A stretch of DNA of 64,000 bases, taken from contig NZ_JAHDAP010000001.1 in the NCBI RefSeq assembly GCF_018499575.1, positions 62,001 through 126,000 of the forward strand. Reading direction: 5' to 3'. Under the pieces are notes generated by a model. The model was not told the DNA's origin. It worked only from the letters and a program-made list of their open reading frames with translations, and did not search any database. The translations under genes were made by a program, and so were the position numbers. Of the stretch, positions 9,069-17,302 are shown piece by piece (position 1 is the stretch's first letter; every line of letters starts with the position of its first letter). Origin of the DNA: Streptococcus infantis (lineage in GTDB: Bacteria > Bacillota > Bacilli > Lactobacillales > Streptococcaceae).

Positions 9069-9103
9069 AAAAACGAACAAATGTCATGTTTGTTCGTTTT
9101 TGC
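9069..9103 (+). terminator. Terminator of scrA
   Basis: A 13-bp perfect stem (AAAAACGAACAAA and its complement) with a 7-nt loop, ending in T. It separates scrA from scrK, which has its own promoter. Confidence 0.88.
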
Positions 9104-9164
9104 TTGAATGGTAAAATTTACAGAGGAAAATCTAAAATATTGAGCAATTTTCAGTCTGGAAATA

Positions 9165-9173
9165 TGCTATAAT
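9165..9173 (+). promoter_or_regulatory. Extended -10 promoter of scrK
   Basis: TGCTATAAT: a perfect -10 with the TGN extension. No -35 at normal spacing. The ribosome site (AGAGG) and start follow within 30 bases. Confidence 0.6.
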
Positions 9174-9200
9174 AGAGAAAATAAAAACTAGAGGTTTATC

Positions 9201-10088
9201 ATGACAAAATTATATGGAAGCTTGGAAGCGGGCGGTACAAAATTTGTCTGTGCTGTCGGTGATGAAAACTTTAACGTTGTAGAAAAAGTACAATTTCCAA
9301 CAACGACTCCTATTGAAACAATCGATAAAACGATCGAATTCTTTTCAAAATTTGATAATCTTGCAGGCCTTGCCATTGGTTCATTTGGTCCTATTGATAT
9401 CGATAAAAACTCAAAAACTTACGGATTTATCACAACAACTCCAAAACCTAACTGGGCAAATGTAGACTTGCTTGGTGCTCTACGTCGCGCTTTGAACGTA
9501 CCAATGTACTTCACAACAGACGTTAACAGTTCTGCCTACGGTGAAGTGGTGGCCCGTAATAATGCTGGCGGACGTATCGAAAACTTAGTTTATTACACAA
9601 TCGGTACAGGTATCGGAGCAGGTGTTATCCAACGTGGGGAGTTTATCGGTGGTGTTGGTCACCCTGAAATGGGTCACTATTATGTGGCTAGACACCCAAT
9701 GGATATTGAAAAAGAATTCAACGGTGTTTGTCCTTTCCATAATGGATGTTTGGAAGGCTATGCAGCTGGTCCAAGTTTGGAAGCTCGTACAGGTGTTCGT
9801 GGGGAAAACATTGAACTGAACAACCCTGTATGGGATGTTCAAGCCTACTATATCGCTCAAGCTGCAGTAAATGCTACTGTAACTTTCCGACCAGATGTGA
9901 TTGTATTTGGTGGTGGAGTTATGGCTCAACAACACATGCTTGACCGTGTGCGTGAGAAATTCACAGCCTTACTCAATGGTTACCTACCAGTACCAGATGT
10001 ACGTGACTATATCGTAACTCCAGCAGTTGCGGGTAATGGTTCAGCTACACTAGGGAACTTCGTTCTTGCTAAGAGCGTTGCAAAATAA
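9201..10088 (+). CDS. scrK: Fructokinase (ROK family)
   Basis: Phosphorylates the fructose released by ScrB, completing sucrose entry into glycolysis. The 295-residue ROK kinase has the N-terminal phosphate motif LEAGGTKFVCAVGDE, the sugar-binding and catalytic GTGIGAGV block, and a zinc motif built from GHPEMGHYYV and CPFHNGCLEGYAAGPS. It follows scrA but is transcribed separately. A copy of the three-hairpin repeat begins 13 bases after its stop and supplies its terminator. Confidence 0.93.
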   Translation: MTKLYGSLEAGGTKFVCAVGDENFNVVEKVQFPTTTPIETIDKTIEFFSKFDNLAGLAIGSFGPIDIDKNSKTYGFITTTPKPNWANVDLLGALRRALNVPMYFTTDVNSSAYGEVVARNNAGGRIENLVYYTIGTGIGAGVIQRGEFIGGVGHPEMGHYYVARHPMDIEKEFNGVCPFHNGCLEGYAAGPSLEARTGVRGENIELNNPVWDVQAYYIAQAAVNATVTFRPDVIVFGGGVMAQQHMLDRVREKFTALLNGYLPVPDVRDYIVTPAVAGNGSATLGNFVLAKSVAK

Positions 10089-10101
10089 GAATAAAAAATT
10101 A

Positions 10102-10276
10102 GAGGCTGGGACAAAAGTCCTAGCCTCTTTTTGATGTTGGATTGTCGAGCAAGACGCAGTGGTTGAGTGGGCTCTACTACGCTGATTTCATCAGCTTTTA
10201 CAGCCCTACTCAACTGTGCGGAGGTGGGACGACGAAATCGAATTCTAACGAATTATCGATTTCTGTCCCACTCTCT
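10102..10276. repeat. Three-hairpin intergenic repeat, copy A
   Basis: This 175-bp element recurs in inverse orientation at 21603-21780 with only scattered differences. Its first hairpin (GAGGCTGGGAC-aaaa-GTCCTAGCCTC plus T run) is the scrK terminator. A central hairpin pairs GAGTGGGCT with AGCCCTACTC around GCTGAT/ATCAGC. The last pairs GTGGGAC with GTCCCAC and CGATTTC with GAAATCG. It encodes the last 20 or so residues of MntE on the minus strand. No transposase or target duplication was seen, so it looks like a non-autonomous dispersed repeat. Confidence 0.88.
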
Positions 10277-11460
10277 TTTTCTATTTTCGTTTCCTGATGG
10301 AAAATATTTTGCCAAGTTTCGTGACGGCGCCAGATACTGGTATGAATGGTATCACCGACTTGGTAGCGGATGAGTTTTGTTTTCTGACTGATAGAGGTTA
10401 GATGAAGCTCTTTAATGGCAGATGTCAGTTCTTTTTCAGCCTTATAGGCATCCTTGTCCAGTTCTTGTCCGTCCTGGCGGATATAAATGAAGTCTTCTGC
10501 AAGTAACTCTTCCAGTTGATTTCCTTGGTCAATCAGTTGCTCTCTCATGAGCAATTTTTTATAGACATTATCTAAGATTTCATCTTCAGGGATTGGTGCT
10601 GGTTCGATATGAATGTCTGTATCAAAGATACCAAAGCGTTCTGATAACATGGATTCAACTTGGTCCGCAACTTCATGACTTTCAAAAACAGACAGATCTG
10701 GGTTCATCTCAAGTGTGATATCCAGATAGATATTGCTTCCGTAAGTACGACCGCGTTGTGATTTGACCTTGCTAATCTTAGGAATTTCCATGATAGCCTT
10801 TTGATAATCTTCGAGCAAGTGTTCGTCAAAACCGTCAGAAAGACTGAAAGATGATTCGATAAAGATATCATAGGCAGTCTTGAGGATAAAGAAGGTAATG
10901 ATAATGGCGACCAGCTTATCCACGATTGGATAATTGAAGCTGCTGGCTAGAATAGCAATAGATGTTCCAATAGATGTTACGGCATCTGACAAATTATCCT
11001 TGGCTGCTGCCTTAAGGGCTTTGGACTTAGCTTGCTTGCTCAGATGAGTATTGTAGAGATAAACTGCAAACATGATGATAGCAGAGATGACTCCCAGAGT
11101 CGCCCCAAGAGGATCAATGACTGTTTGCTCTCGGCTGAGTATCTTTTGAATGGTATCTCGTAGAACATCAAAACCGACGTAAAACATGATGATGGAAGTG
11201 ATGAGACTTGCCAAGTCTTCTATTTTCCAGTGGCCGAAGCGATGATCTCTATCTGCCGGTTGGCGAGCCAAACGAATCCCGATGAGAAGGGCCACGTTTC
11301 CAACAATATCTGAAACGTTGTTAAAACCATCAGCTACCAAACTGGATGAATGGAGGAGGTGTCCGGTCGCTAGCTTAGCTGCAGACAAGAATAGATAGGT
11401 CAAGATGCTGATAATGGCACCACGCTCAGCTAATTTTAAGTTTGAAACCGATTGATTCAT
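10210..11460 (-). CDS. mntE: Cation efflux protein, probable manganese exporter MntE
   Basis: A cation diffusion facilitator of 416 residues: about six membrane segments in the first 210 residues, with the metal-site signatures SSSLVADGFNNVSDIVGN and AAKDNLSDAVTSIGTS, then a cytoplasmic ferredoxin-like domain. NNVSD and DNLSD fit manganese-type members better than the HxxxD zinc sites. The sequence closely resembles the pneumococcal MntE I remember. The last 20 residues (GTEIDNSLEFDFVVPPPHS) are translated from repeat copy A, so the natural C-terminus has been replaced or extended. The riboswitch ATPase at 17.3 kb also belongs to manganese control. Confidence 0.82.
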   Translation of the reverse strand: MNQSVSNLKLAERGAIISILTYLFLSAAKLATGHLLHSSSLVADGFNNVSDIVGNVALLIGIRLARQPADRDHRFGHWKIEDLASLITSIIMFYVGFDVLRDTIQKILSREQTVIDPLGATLGVISAIIMFAVYLYNTHLSKQAKSKALKAAAKDNLSDAVTSIGTSIAILASSFNYPIVDKLVAIIITFFILKTAYDIFIESSFSLSDGFDEHLLEDYQKAIMEIPKISKVKSQRGRTYGSNIYLDITLEMNPDLSVFESHEVADQVESMLSERFGIFDTDIHIEPAPIPEDEILDNVYKKLLMREQLIDQGNQLEELLAEDFIYIRQDGQELDKDAYKAEKELTSAIKELHLTSISQKTKLIRYQVGDTIHTSIWRRHETWQNIFHQETKIEKESGTEIDNSLEFDFVVPPPHS

Positions 11461-11492
11461 CTAACTCCCTTTCTAGGATTTTGTATTTTTTC

Positions 11493-11498
11493 ATTATA
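11493..11498 (-). promoter_or_regulatory. -10 element of mntE
   Basis: TATAAT on the minus strand, 33 bases before the mntE start. No convincing -35. Confidence 0.45.
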
Positions 11499-11572
11499 CT
11501 AGTTTTCCATGGAAAATTCAAATGGCCATTAGGATATTTATTCAGAAATCAACAGATTTTTATTTTGAAATA

Positions 11573-11581
11573 TGATAGAAT
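11573..11581 (+). promoter_or_regulatory. Extended -10 of the glycan cassette
   Basis: TGATAGAAT, 36 bases before the start at 11617. It is the only promoter-like sequence before the co-oriented genes from 11617 to 17111. Confidence 0.45.
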
Positions 11582-11616
11582 GATAAGGTAATATTTATTT
11601 TGGAAAGAGTTTTTTG

Positions 11617-13227
11617 ATGAACCATAAACAAATCATAGATAGAGTGATTCGAATTGGTTTGCTGTTGCTACCATTTCTTATTTTTTATGGATATAGATTG
11701 ATGAAGGGATTTGATTATCCAGTGGTTGATGATATCATGGTCAATCAAACCATATTGTCTGGAGATAATATGTTGCTTCCCTATATTGGGATTTTGTTAT
11801 CATCTGCTTTAGTATTCCTTCAGCAATTATTTACAAATTGGAATATTTATTTTATTTTCTTAGCTCTTAGTTTTTGCTTGAGTTTTAGCATCTATTTGGA
11901 CTTCTTTTTTAGAAAGAAATATTATTTCTTACTTCCCTTAGTAATGTTACTTCAAATGGTTTTAATGAAGTATTTTTCGTTCTCAGTAATTGCTTACTTG
12001 TTATCGACAGCAGCTATACTATTATTATTTGATCGAAAATACGTAACAGGAATGCTCTTGTCTTTAATAGGGTTGTCGATTAGACCACAAATTATTGCCA
12101 GTTTATTATTACTTTTACTCCCCTTCCTAGTTTTTGAAGTAATCAAAGAAAACAAGAAAAAAGAATTATTCTTGTTATCTGCTGTTATTTTGCTTATCTT
12201 TGCTTCCAATAAAGTTTATACCTTAACGAGACCAGATGTTCAAGAATACCTAACTTGGAATACTCTGAGTACCAATTTACGAGATTTTCCTGCGATTGAT
12301 TATGAGAAACATGCAAAGGAATTTCAGGAACTGGGAGTCAGTGAAAATGATTTATCTGCTTCAACTTATTGGCTGTTTGCTGAAAAAGATGCTTTGAACA
12401 ATGAGCTATTAACAAAAATTCAATCCGTACGTTCTTTCTCTGAAAAGTACTCGTTTAATGTGCTTCAGATGGTGTCAGATTATTTCCAAAATATCATTTT
12501 GACAAGCTTTCTTTTTGTTATGATTGGCTGGTTTGTGTTTTTGAAGCCCAAGAAATTCTATGGATGGCTACTCCCTCTTGTCCCGTTTGCGCTGATTGGT
12601 GCTCTATTTGTTAGGCAAAGAGTAGTAGAGCGTGTCTATATTCCAATTATCATTAGCTTTTTAATCTTTTTTGTCTACTATGCTCCTTTATTTTACTCAA
12701 AGCGTAAACTGTTGAAAAAAAGAGGAATTTTTTATAGCTGTCAACTAGTAGGAATGGTGGCGTGTCTGGTTTGGGTTAATAGTGTAGGAGAAGGACTTTA
12801 TTGGTTTCCAAACATTCAATCATCAATGGTATCAGAGTATCATGATGTAGTGGAAAAACATTCTGATAAATTGCTTGTTTTTGGTGGCTATGGAACACTT
12901 GTCAATTCTCAACCGAGCTTGGCTACGATTAGAACGAAGCCCGATCAATTGATTGAAAATACAACCACCTTAGGTAACTGGCAAACTTTTTCGCCACATT
13001 ATTATCAATTAATGAAAAAGTATAATGTTGAGGAGCCCAGCAATCTTCTTTCTTCAGCTATTGATAAGGAGAATATCCTATTCTTCTGGTCACCTTCCTC
13101 AGGAAATATGGATAGAGTAAAAAAAATTATGAAAGAACATTACCAGAAAGATGTTTATTTTGAAGAAGTTGAGGAAGTCACTTCTGATATGAATCTTTAT
13201 CGACTAAGAACAGGAGAAGATAGATAG
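11617..13227 (+). CDS. Polytopic membrane protein, GT-C glycosyltransferase-like
   Basis: A 536-residue protein with about ten membrane segments and a soluble C-terminal part (from about residue 415). After the first membrane segment the outside loop reads DYPVVDDIMVNQ, an acidic pair of the kind GT-C enzymes use to bind lipid-linked sugars. I do not recognise a closer family. It is first in a four-gene cassette with an acyltransferase and a GtrB-like GT2, so a role in adding a sugar to a surface polymer outside the cell is reasonable inference. ATG 11617 is preferred to TTG 11614 by spacing from GGAAAGAG. AT-rich compared with mntE and caxP. Confidence 0.5.
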   Translation: MNHKQIIDRVIRIGLLLLPFLIFYGYRLMKGFDYPVVDDIMVNQTILSGDNMLLPYIGILLSSALVFLQQLFTNWNIYFIFLALSFCLSFSIYLDFFFRKKYYFLLPLVMLLQMVLMKYFSFSVIAYLLSTAAILLLFDRKYVTGMLLSLIGLSIRPQIIASLLLLLLPFLVFEVIKENKKKELFLLSAVILLIFASNKVYTLTRPDVQEYLTWNTLSTNLRDFPAIDYEKHAKEFQELGVSENDLSASTYWLFAEKDALNNELLTKIQSVRSFSEKYSFNVLQMVSDYFQNIILTSFLFVMIGWFVFLKPKKFYGWLLPLVPFALIGALFVRQRVVERVYIPIIISFLIFFVYYAPLFYSKRKLLKKRGIFYSCQLVGMVACLVWVNSVGEGLYWFPNIQSSMVSEYHDVVEKHSDKLLVFGGYGTLVNSQPSLATIRTKPDQLIENTTTLGNWQTFSPHYYQLMKKYNVEEPSNLLSSAIDKENILFFWSPSSGNMDRVKKIMKEHYQKDVYFEEVEEVTSDMNLYRLRTGEDR

Positions 13228-13228
13228 G

Positions 13229-14260
13229 ATGAAAAAGCGAATAGGCTACCTAGATATGGCTAAGGGTCTAGCAATCATACTTGTTATTATAGGACACAGT
13301 AGTTTTGTACCTCTTCGTGCCAAAATACTTCTCTATGTTTTTCATATCCCCTTATTTTTCTTCTTGTCAGGTTTTACTTTAAATGTGACTAAATACAAAA
13401 CATTTAAGGAGTATTTTCTTAGCAAGGTGAAAAGTTTGGTTGTTCCCTTTTTTTGCCTGAATATTTTTGTTTTTCTCTTTCAACTTTTTGTCATGTACCC
13501 TGAACAAGTGTTTAGTTTTAATCTTATTCATTTTGCTAAACAGTTATTGTTGTCAGACCGCTTGCATGTTTATTTTCAGTTATGGTTTCTGAATGTCATG
13601 TTTTTAGCACATGTTTTTAGTTACTTTATTCTCAGAAAAAAATGGACCATCATCCAATGGTTTTTGATTAGTGTATCACTCTTATTTTTAGTTATTTTGG
13701 GACAAAAAATCTATGCCTGGAATTTTTATCTTATCTGGAATATTGACTTAGTCCCTGTAGCCACTATCTTTACACTCTTAGGTGTAGGATTGAGAAAATA
13801 TATAGCGCAACTAGAAAAGTTTTTTGCAATTTATTATCTGCCACTTGCCTTATTGCTAACTATATTTGTTGGTAGATTGAACTATCATTTGAGTGAAAAA
13901 CAGATTGTTGATCTCTACTATCAGCGGATAGGGAACCATCTCTTATTTTACATTGCTGCAATTTCAGGTATATGGTCCACCCTCATATTTTTTAAATCAA
14001 TCCCTGAACTGACTCTCTTGAAATCAATTGGTCAAAGAACCTTAATATACTATGGTGTACATGCTCCGATTGTTTTAGTACTGGTTGAAAAATTAGTTTT
14101 ACAATTATCTACAAGATACACCGGTATTTTTGTGAATGGTTATATTACAACAAGTGTTGTGGTAATATTGACTTTAATAGGTTGTGAATTGATTGTAAGG
14201 GTATTTAGAGGGACAAACTTTCCCTTTGGGATTAAAAGGTTAGGAGTCAAAAATGAGTAG
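13229..14260 (+). CDS. Membrane acyltransferase, family 3 (O-acetyltransferase-like)
   Basis: A 343-residue protein with the family 3 start (IGYLDMAKGLAIILVIIGHSS, carrying the conserved histidine) and about ten membrane segments. Such enzymes move acetyl or succinyl groups onto surface glycans or teichoic acids. A shorter OafA/WecH-type member without an SGNH domain. Starts one base after the preceding stop and overlaps the next gene by 8 bases, so it is in the operon. The acceptor is unknown. Confidence 0.8.
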   Translation: MKKRIGYLDMAKGLAIILVIIGHSSFVPLRAKILLYVFHIPLFFFLSGFTLNVTKYKTFKEYFLSKVKSLVVPFFCLNIFVFLFQLFVMYPEQVFSFNLIHFAKQLLLSDRLHVYFQLWFLNVMFLAHVFSYFILRKKWTIIQWFLISVSLLFLVILGQKIYAWNFYLIWNIDLVPVATIFTLLGVGLRKYIAQLEKFFAIYYLPLALLLTIFVGRLNYHLSEKQIVDLYYQRIGNHLLFYIAAISGIWSTLIFFKSIPELTLLKSIGQRTLIYYGVHAPIVLVLVEKLVLQLSTRYTGIFVNGYITTSVVVILTLIGCELIVRVFRGTNFPFGIKRLGVKNE

Positions 14261-15230
14261 AAATAATCCGATTTTATATATCGTGATTCCATGTTATAAC
14301 GAAGAGCAAGTATTACCTCATACTAACCCAATGTTTGTTGGAAAAATTGAGGAGCTTGTGAAAAACCAAGAAGTCCATCCATTAAGTAAGGTCATGTATG
14401 TCAACGATGGAAGTAAGGATCAAACTTGGGAGCTTATCCAAGAATATGCTACATCAAATCCATATGTAGTAGGTATTTCACAGAGCCGAAATCGAGGCCA
14501 TCAAAGTAGTGTCCTTGCTGGAATGTATGAAGCTGCAGAATTTGCGGATATCGTGATTACCATTGATGCAGACGGACAGGATGATATTCATTGTATGAAT
14601 CAGATGATTGCTGAATATAAGACAGGTTCAGAGATAGTCTACGGCGTTCGCGATAATCGTGATACAGATTCAGCATTCAAGAGGATTACTGCAGAAGGTT
14701 TTTACAAAGTGATGCAACTATTTGGAGCGGATGTCGTTTTTAACCATGCGGACTATCGTTTAGTCTCCAAACGATTTATTCATGAACTTGCTAAGTTTAA
14801 AGAAGTAAACTTGTTCCTTCGTGGAATTATGCCACTTGTAGGATTTAAGTATTCATATGTAACTTATAAACGCCATGAGCGGATTGCTGGTGAGAGCCAC
14901 TATCCACTTTCTAAAATGCTCGGCCTAGCAATGGATGGAATTACGAGTTTGTCTATTAAACCCATACGCTTGATTACCAGCTTGGGTGTTATGACTTCCC
15001 TCTTTAGTTTTTTGTTGATAATCTGGGTTTTGTGGAGTAAATTTTCAGGAACGGTTGTAGCTGGTTGGGCTAGTACCTACGCCATTGTAAGCTTGCTTGG
15101 CGGGGTTCAACTGATTAGTCTTGGTGTAATTGGGGAATATATTGGAAAAATCTATCTAGAAACCAAGCGCCGTCCAAGATATATTATTAGCGAACGTACA
15201 TATCAGAGTACAGAGGTAGAGGGAGAATAG
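14253..15230 (+). CDS. GtrB-like glycosyltransferase family 2 (polyprenyl-phosphate sugar transferase)
   Basis: A 325-residue GT2 of the DPM1/GtrB/ArnC class, which loads a sugar from a nucleotide donor onto undecaprenyl phosphate for use outside the membrane. Visible are the N-terminal YIVIPCYNEEQVLP, the VNDGSKDQT motif, the DxD-type ITIDADGQDD, and an acceptor-side segment with YKRHERIAGESHYP. Two C-terminal membrane segments follow (about residues 235-300). That C-terminal membrane part is repeated as a fragment at the end of the broken GT-C gene downstream (16848-17058). Confidence 0.87.
   Translation: MSRNNPILYIVIPCYNEEQVLPHTNPMFVGKIEELVKNQEVHPLSKVMYVNDGSKDQTWELIQEYATSNPYVVGISQSRNRGHQSSVLAGMYEAAEFADIVITIDADGQDDIHCMNQMIAEYKTGSEIVYGVRDNRDTDSAFKRITAEGFYKVMQLFGADVVFNHADYRLVSKRFIHELAKFKEVNLFLRGIMPLVGFKYSYVTYKRHERIAGESHYPLSKMLGLAMDGITSLSIKPIRLITSLGVMTSLFSFLLIIWVLWSKFSGTVVAGWASTYAIVSLLGGVQLISLGVIGEYIGKIYLETKRRPRYIISERTYQSTEVEGE
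14958..15168 (+). repeat. Direct repeat, source copy: 3' membrane part of the GT2 gene
   Basis: This 211-bp stretch encodes KPIRLITSLGVMTSLFSF through to YLETKR. It is repeated, clearly diverged but without a length change, at 16848-17058. Confidence 0.8.
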
Positions 15231-16365
15231 AAAGATTGATACAATGAAACTATATAACAAATTTAATAAAATAGCATCATTACTTTATAAAATTATCTTT
15301 TATTTAACATCCGCTATTCTTTCATGGCTAATTTTATCTTCGTTAGTATTTACGGTTTATATGCCTTTATCTGCAAAAGAAAGAATTGAATTTTCATATT
15401 CAACTTGGTATTTTCCAATACTAATTATGCTATTTATACTGTTATTCTTTAAAAGTAAACAGTTAATCGAAAAAATCTCATCCGAAAAATTATTCTTAAT
15501 CCTGTCCATTGTCTATTTTGTTTTAGGACTCTTTCTTATTATTCGTATAGTTGGTGGATTAAGAGCCGATGCTTCCATTGTTTTTAATACTGCAGTAGAT
15601 TTTAATAACGGTAATTTTAGTAGTTTAACTAAAGAGGGTGCTTATTTGTATGTATATCCACATCAATTAGGATTAACCACATTTGACAGGATATACGCTT
15701 TTTTCTTTCAGTATTTTAAGAATGAAAGAATTATATATTTTTTTAACCTCCTCTTTATTTTAGGAACAAATTTCTTTATTTATAGAATTAGTTTGAAGCT
15801 TTTTAAAAATAAGTTAGTAACGAATTACACCATTATATTGTCGTTCTTATTTTTCCCACATTTTTTCTTCCAGCTATTTGCTTATGGAACTATACCAGGG
15901 TTATTTTTTGTTTTATTGGGATACTATCACCTTTTAAAATACAATGAAACTTCTCACTATTCTAATGCGATGATTAGTATACTAAGTTTCGCTATAGCAT
16001 GTCTGATTAGAAATAATTATTTTATTTTCGTCATCGCGATTACATTGATACAAGTTTTCAATTTTTTAGAAAATGTTAATTGGCGGAAATTAATTGTAAC
16101 ATTCCTAATAGTAATAAGTATTCCTGCATCTTCATTCCTTTTGAAGAGTTATTATCAAAGTGTTACTCATGTTCCCATTTCTCAAGGGTTACCTATGCTT
16201 GCTTATGTTACTATGGGGACACAAGATAGTCCTGTCGCACCTAGTATCGGAGGTTGGTGGGATGGTTACAATACATGGCTACTAAAAAATAATGATTTTG
16301 ATAGACCTAAAGCTGTTGAACAAGCAAAAAATGATCTTAAAAAAAATATGCTAACTTTTTATAAT

Positions 16366-16415
16366 CAACCATGTTGATAGAATTTTTTTATAAAAAAATT
16401 CTATCAACATGGTTG
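16366..16415. repeat. Perfect 50-bp palindrome (25-bp arms, no loop)
   Basis: Left arm 16366-16390 begins CAACCATGTTGATAG and ends in a T run; right arm 16391-16415 is its exact reverse complement. It lies inside a coding frame, and the right arm fits the protein (KKILSTW) while the left arm does not, so the left arm is the new sequence. The short motif TTTTTATA appears on both sides of the extra bases, as expected from a template switch during replication. Confidence 0.9.
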
Positions 16416-16847
16416 GAACCAACTTTCCAATCAATATGGACTGGTCCACTTCCTGACTTAGGAAATGTCCAGAATTCTAGAATTTTGAAGAGTATTTATG
16501 AAGAAAAAAATGGATACCATTTTTTGAATTCTTTTGGTAAAGTTCTTACGGTTTCAATCTATTTACTAACTTTGATTTCTGTAGTCTATAATATTAGAAG
16601 TAAAAAGTTTTCTGCTTTTGAACTGTTTACAATTATTTTCTTTCTCGGAGGATTCTTTTTCCATATCTTCTGGGAAACAAAGAGTCAATATGTCTACATT
16701 TATGTCCTACTCTTGATTCCTTCTGCTGCAAAAGGATTAGAGAAACTGGAATCAATACCTATTTTGAAAAGGATAGCAGATAAGAGCCACAATCAAATCT
16801 CTAAAGTGCATGGTCTGATAATAGATGTAATTACTAGCCAGTCTACT

Positions 16848-17058
16848 AAACTGATTCGCTTGATTATTAGCTTGGGAATCATAACTTCACTGTTTAGTTT
16901 TTTAATGATAATTTGGATTTTTTGGAGTAATCTTGTTGGCACAGATGTTGCTGGATGGGTAAGCACTTATGCAATAGTAAGTTTATTTGGGGGTGTTCAA
17001 CTCATTAGTCTTGGAGTTATTGGTGACTATATCGGAAGAATCTATCTAGAAAATAAGT
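16848..17058 (+). repeat. Direct repeat, second copy: GT2 tail fused to the GT-C gene
   Basis: Encodes KLIRLIISLGIITSLFSF through to YLENKC, the same 70 residues as 14958-15168 with many conservative changes. Bases differ mostly at third positions, so the copy was under selection for some time and is not a recent duplication. Confidence 0.8.
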
Positions 17059-17125
17059 GTGGTTCAAGAAATATTACTAGTGATCGCATCTATGATGAGA
17101 GTGATGAGTGATTCCACCTCAACCC

Positions 17126-17153
17126 TTGAAAACTTTTGAAATTCTGATATAAT
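17126..17153 (+). promoter_or_regulatory. Promoter of the caxP riboswitch transcript
   Basis: TTGAAA (17126-17131), 16-base spacer, TATAAT (17148-17153) with TG extension: a strong vegetative promoter just before the aptamer. Confidence 0.75.
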
Positions 17154-17156
17154 AGA

Positions 17157-17245
17157 ACTACTCAAGGGAGTAGCTGGCGGGAAACCGCGATAGTGTCGTC
17201 ATTACGAAATCATTTCCGGTACTATATTAAACAGCGAGACTTGTT
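17157..17245 (+). ncRNA. yybP-ykoY manganese riboswitch
   Basis: The leader carries the hallmark segments of this class in order: AAGGGAGTAGCT near the 5' end, AACCGCGATAGTGTCGTCA in the middle, then CGGTACTAT and CAGCGAGACTT at the 3' end. The class binds Mn(II). The 3' strand (GCGAGACTT) is also the left arm of the terminator at 17236-17271, so Mn binding should keep the aptamer folded and let transcription run into caxP. This fits reports of a Mn-sensing riboswitch controlling this ATPase in pneumococcus. Confidence 0.88.
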
Positions 17246-17271
17246 TTTTTAAAAAACAGGTCTCTTTTTTT
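17236..17271 (+). terminator. Riboswitch expression-platform terminator
   Basis: GAGACTTGTTTTTT pairs with AAAAAACAGGTCTC, followed by T7. It shares its left arm with the aptamer, so the two folds exclude each other. Confidence 0.85.
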
Positions 17272-17302
17272 GTAAAAAGAGGCCAAAAAGGAGGAGACTG
17301 TT

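Larger units (their letters stand above)
15244..17111 (+). pseudogene. GT-C type membrane glycosyltransferase, split by a palindromic insertion, with a GT2-derived tail
   Basis: Two open frames, 15244-16377 (377 residues) and 16371-17111 (246 residues), are halves of one protein. The first has about nine membrane segments and a GT-C-like outside loop (GGLRADASIVFNTA). The second resumes with KKILSTWLEPTFQSIWTGPLPDLG. A 29-base excess at the join (about 16363-16391), part of a perfect 50-bp palindrome, causes the frameshift. Taking it out restores one 612-codon frame with LTFY running into KKILSTW. The last 85 or so residues copy the membrane tail of the GT2 gene upstream, so the protein was chimeric before it broke. 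Either half alone is unlikely to work. Confidence 0.75.

Noticed and set aside
10007-10213. Minus-strand frame across repeat copy A
   Set aside because: It is made almost entirely of the repeat; such frames arise at each copy.
16371-17111. A separate 246-residue membrane protein
   Set aside because: Its start lies inside the palindrome and it resumes the frame of the upstream half; it is the 3' part of a broken gene.
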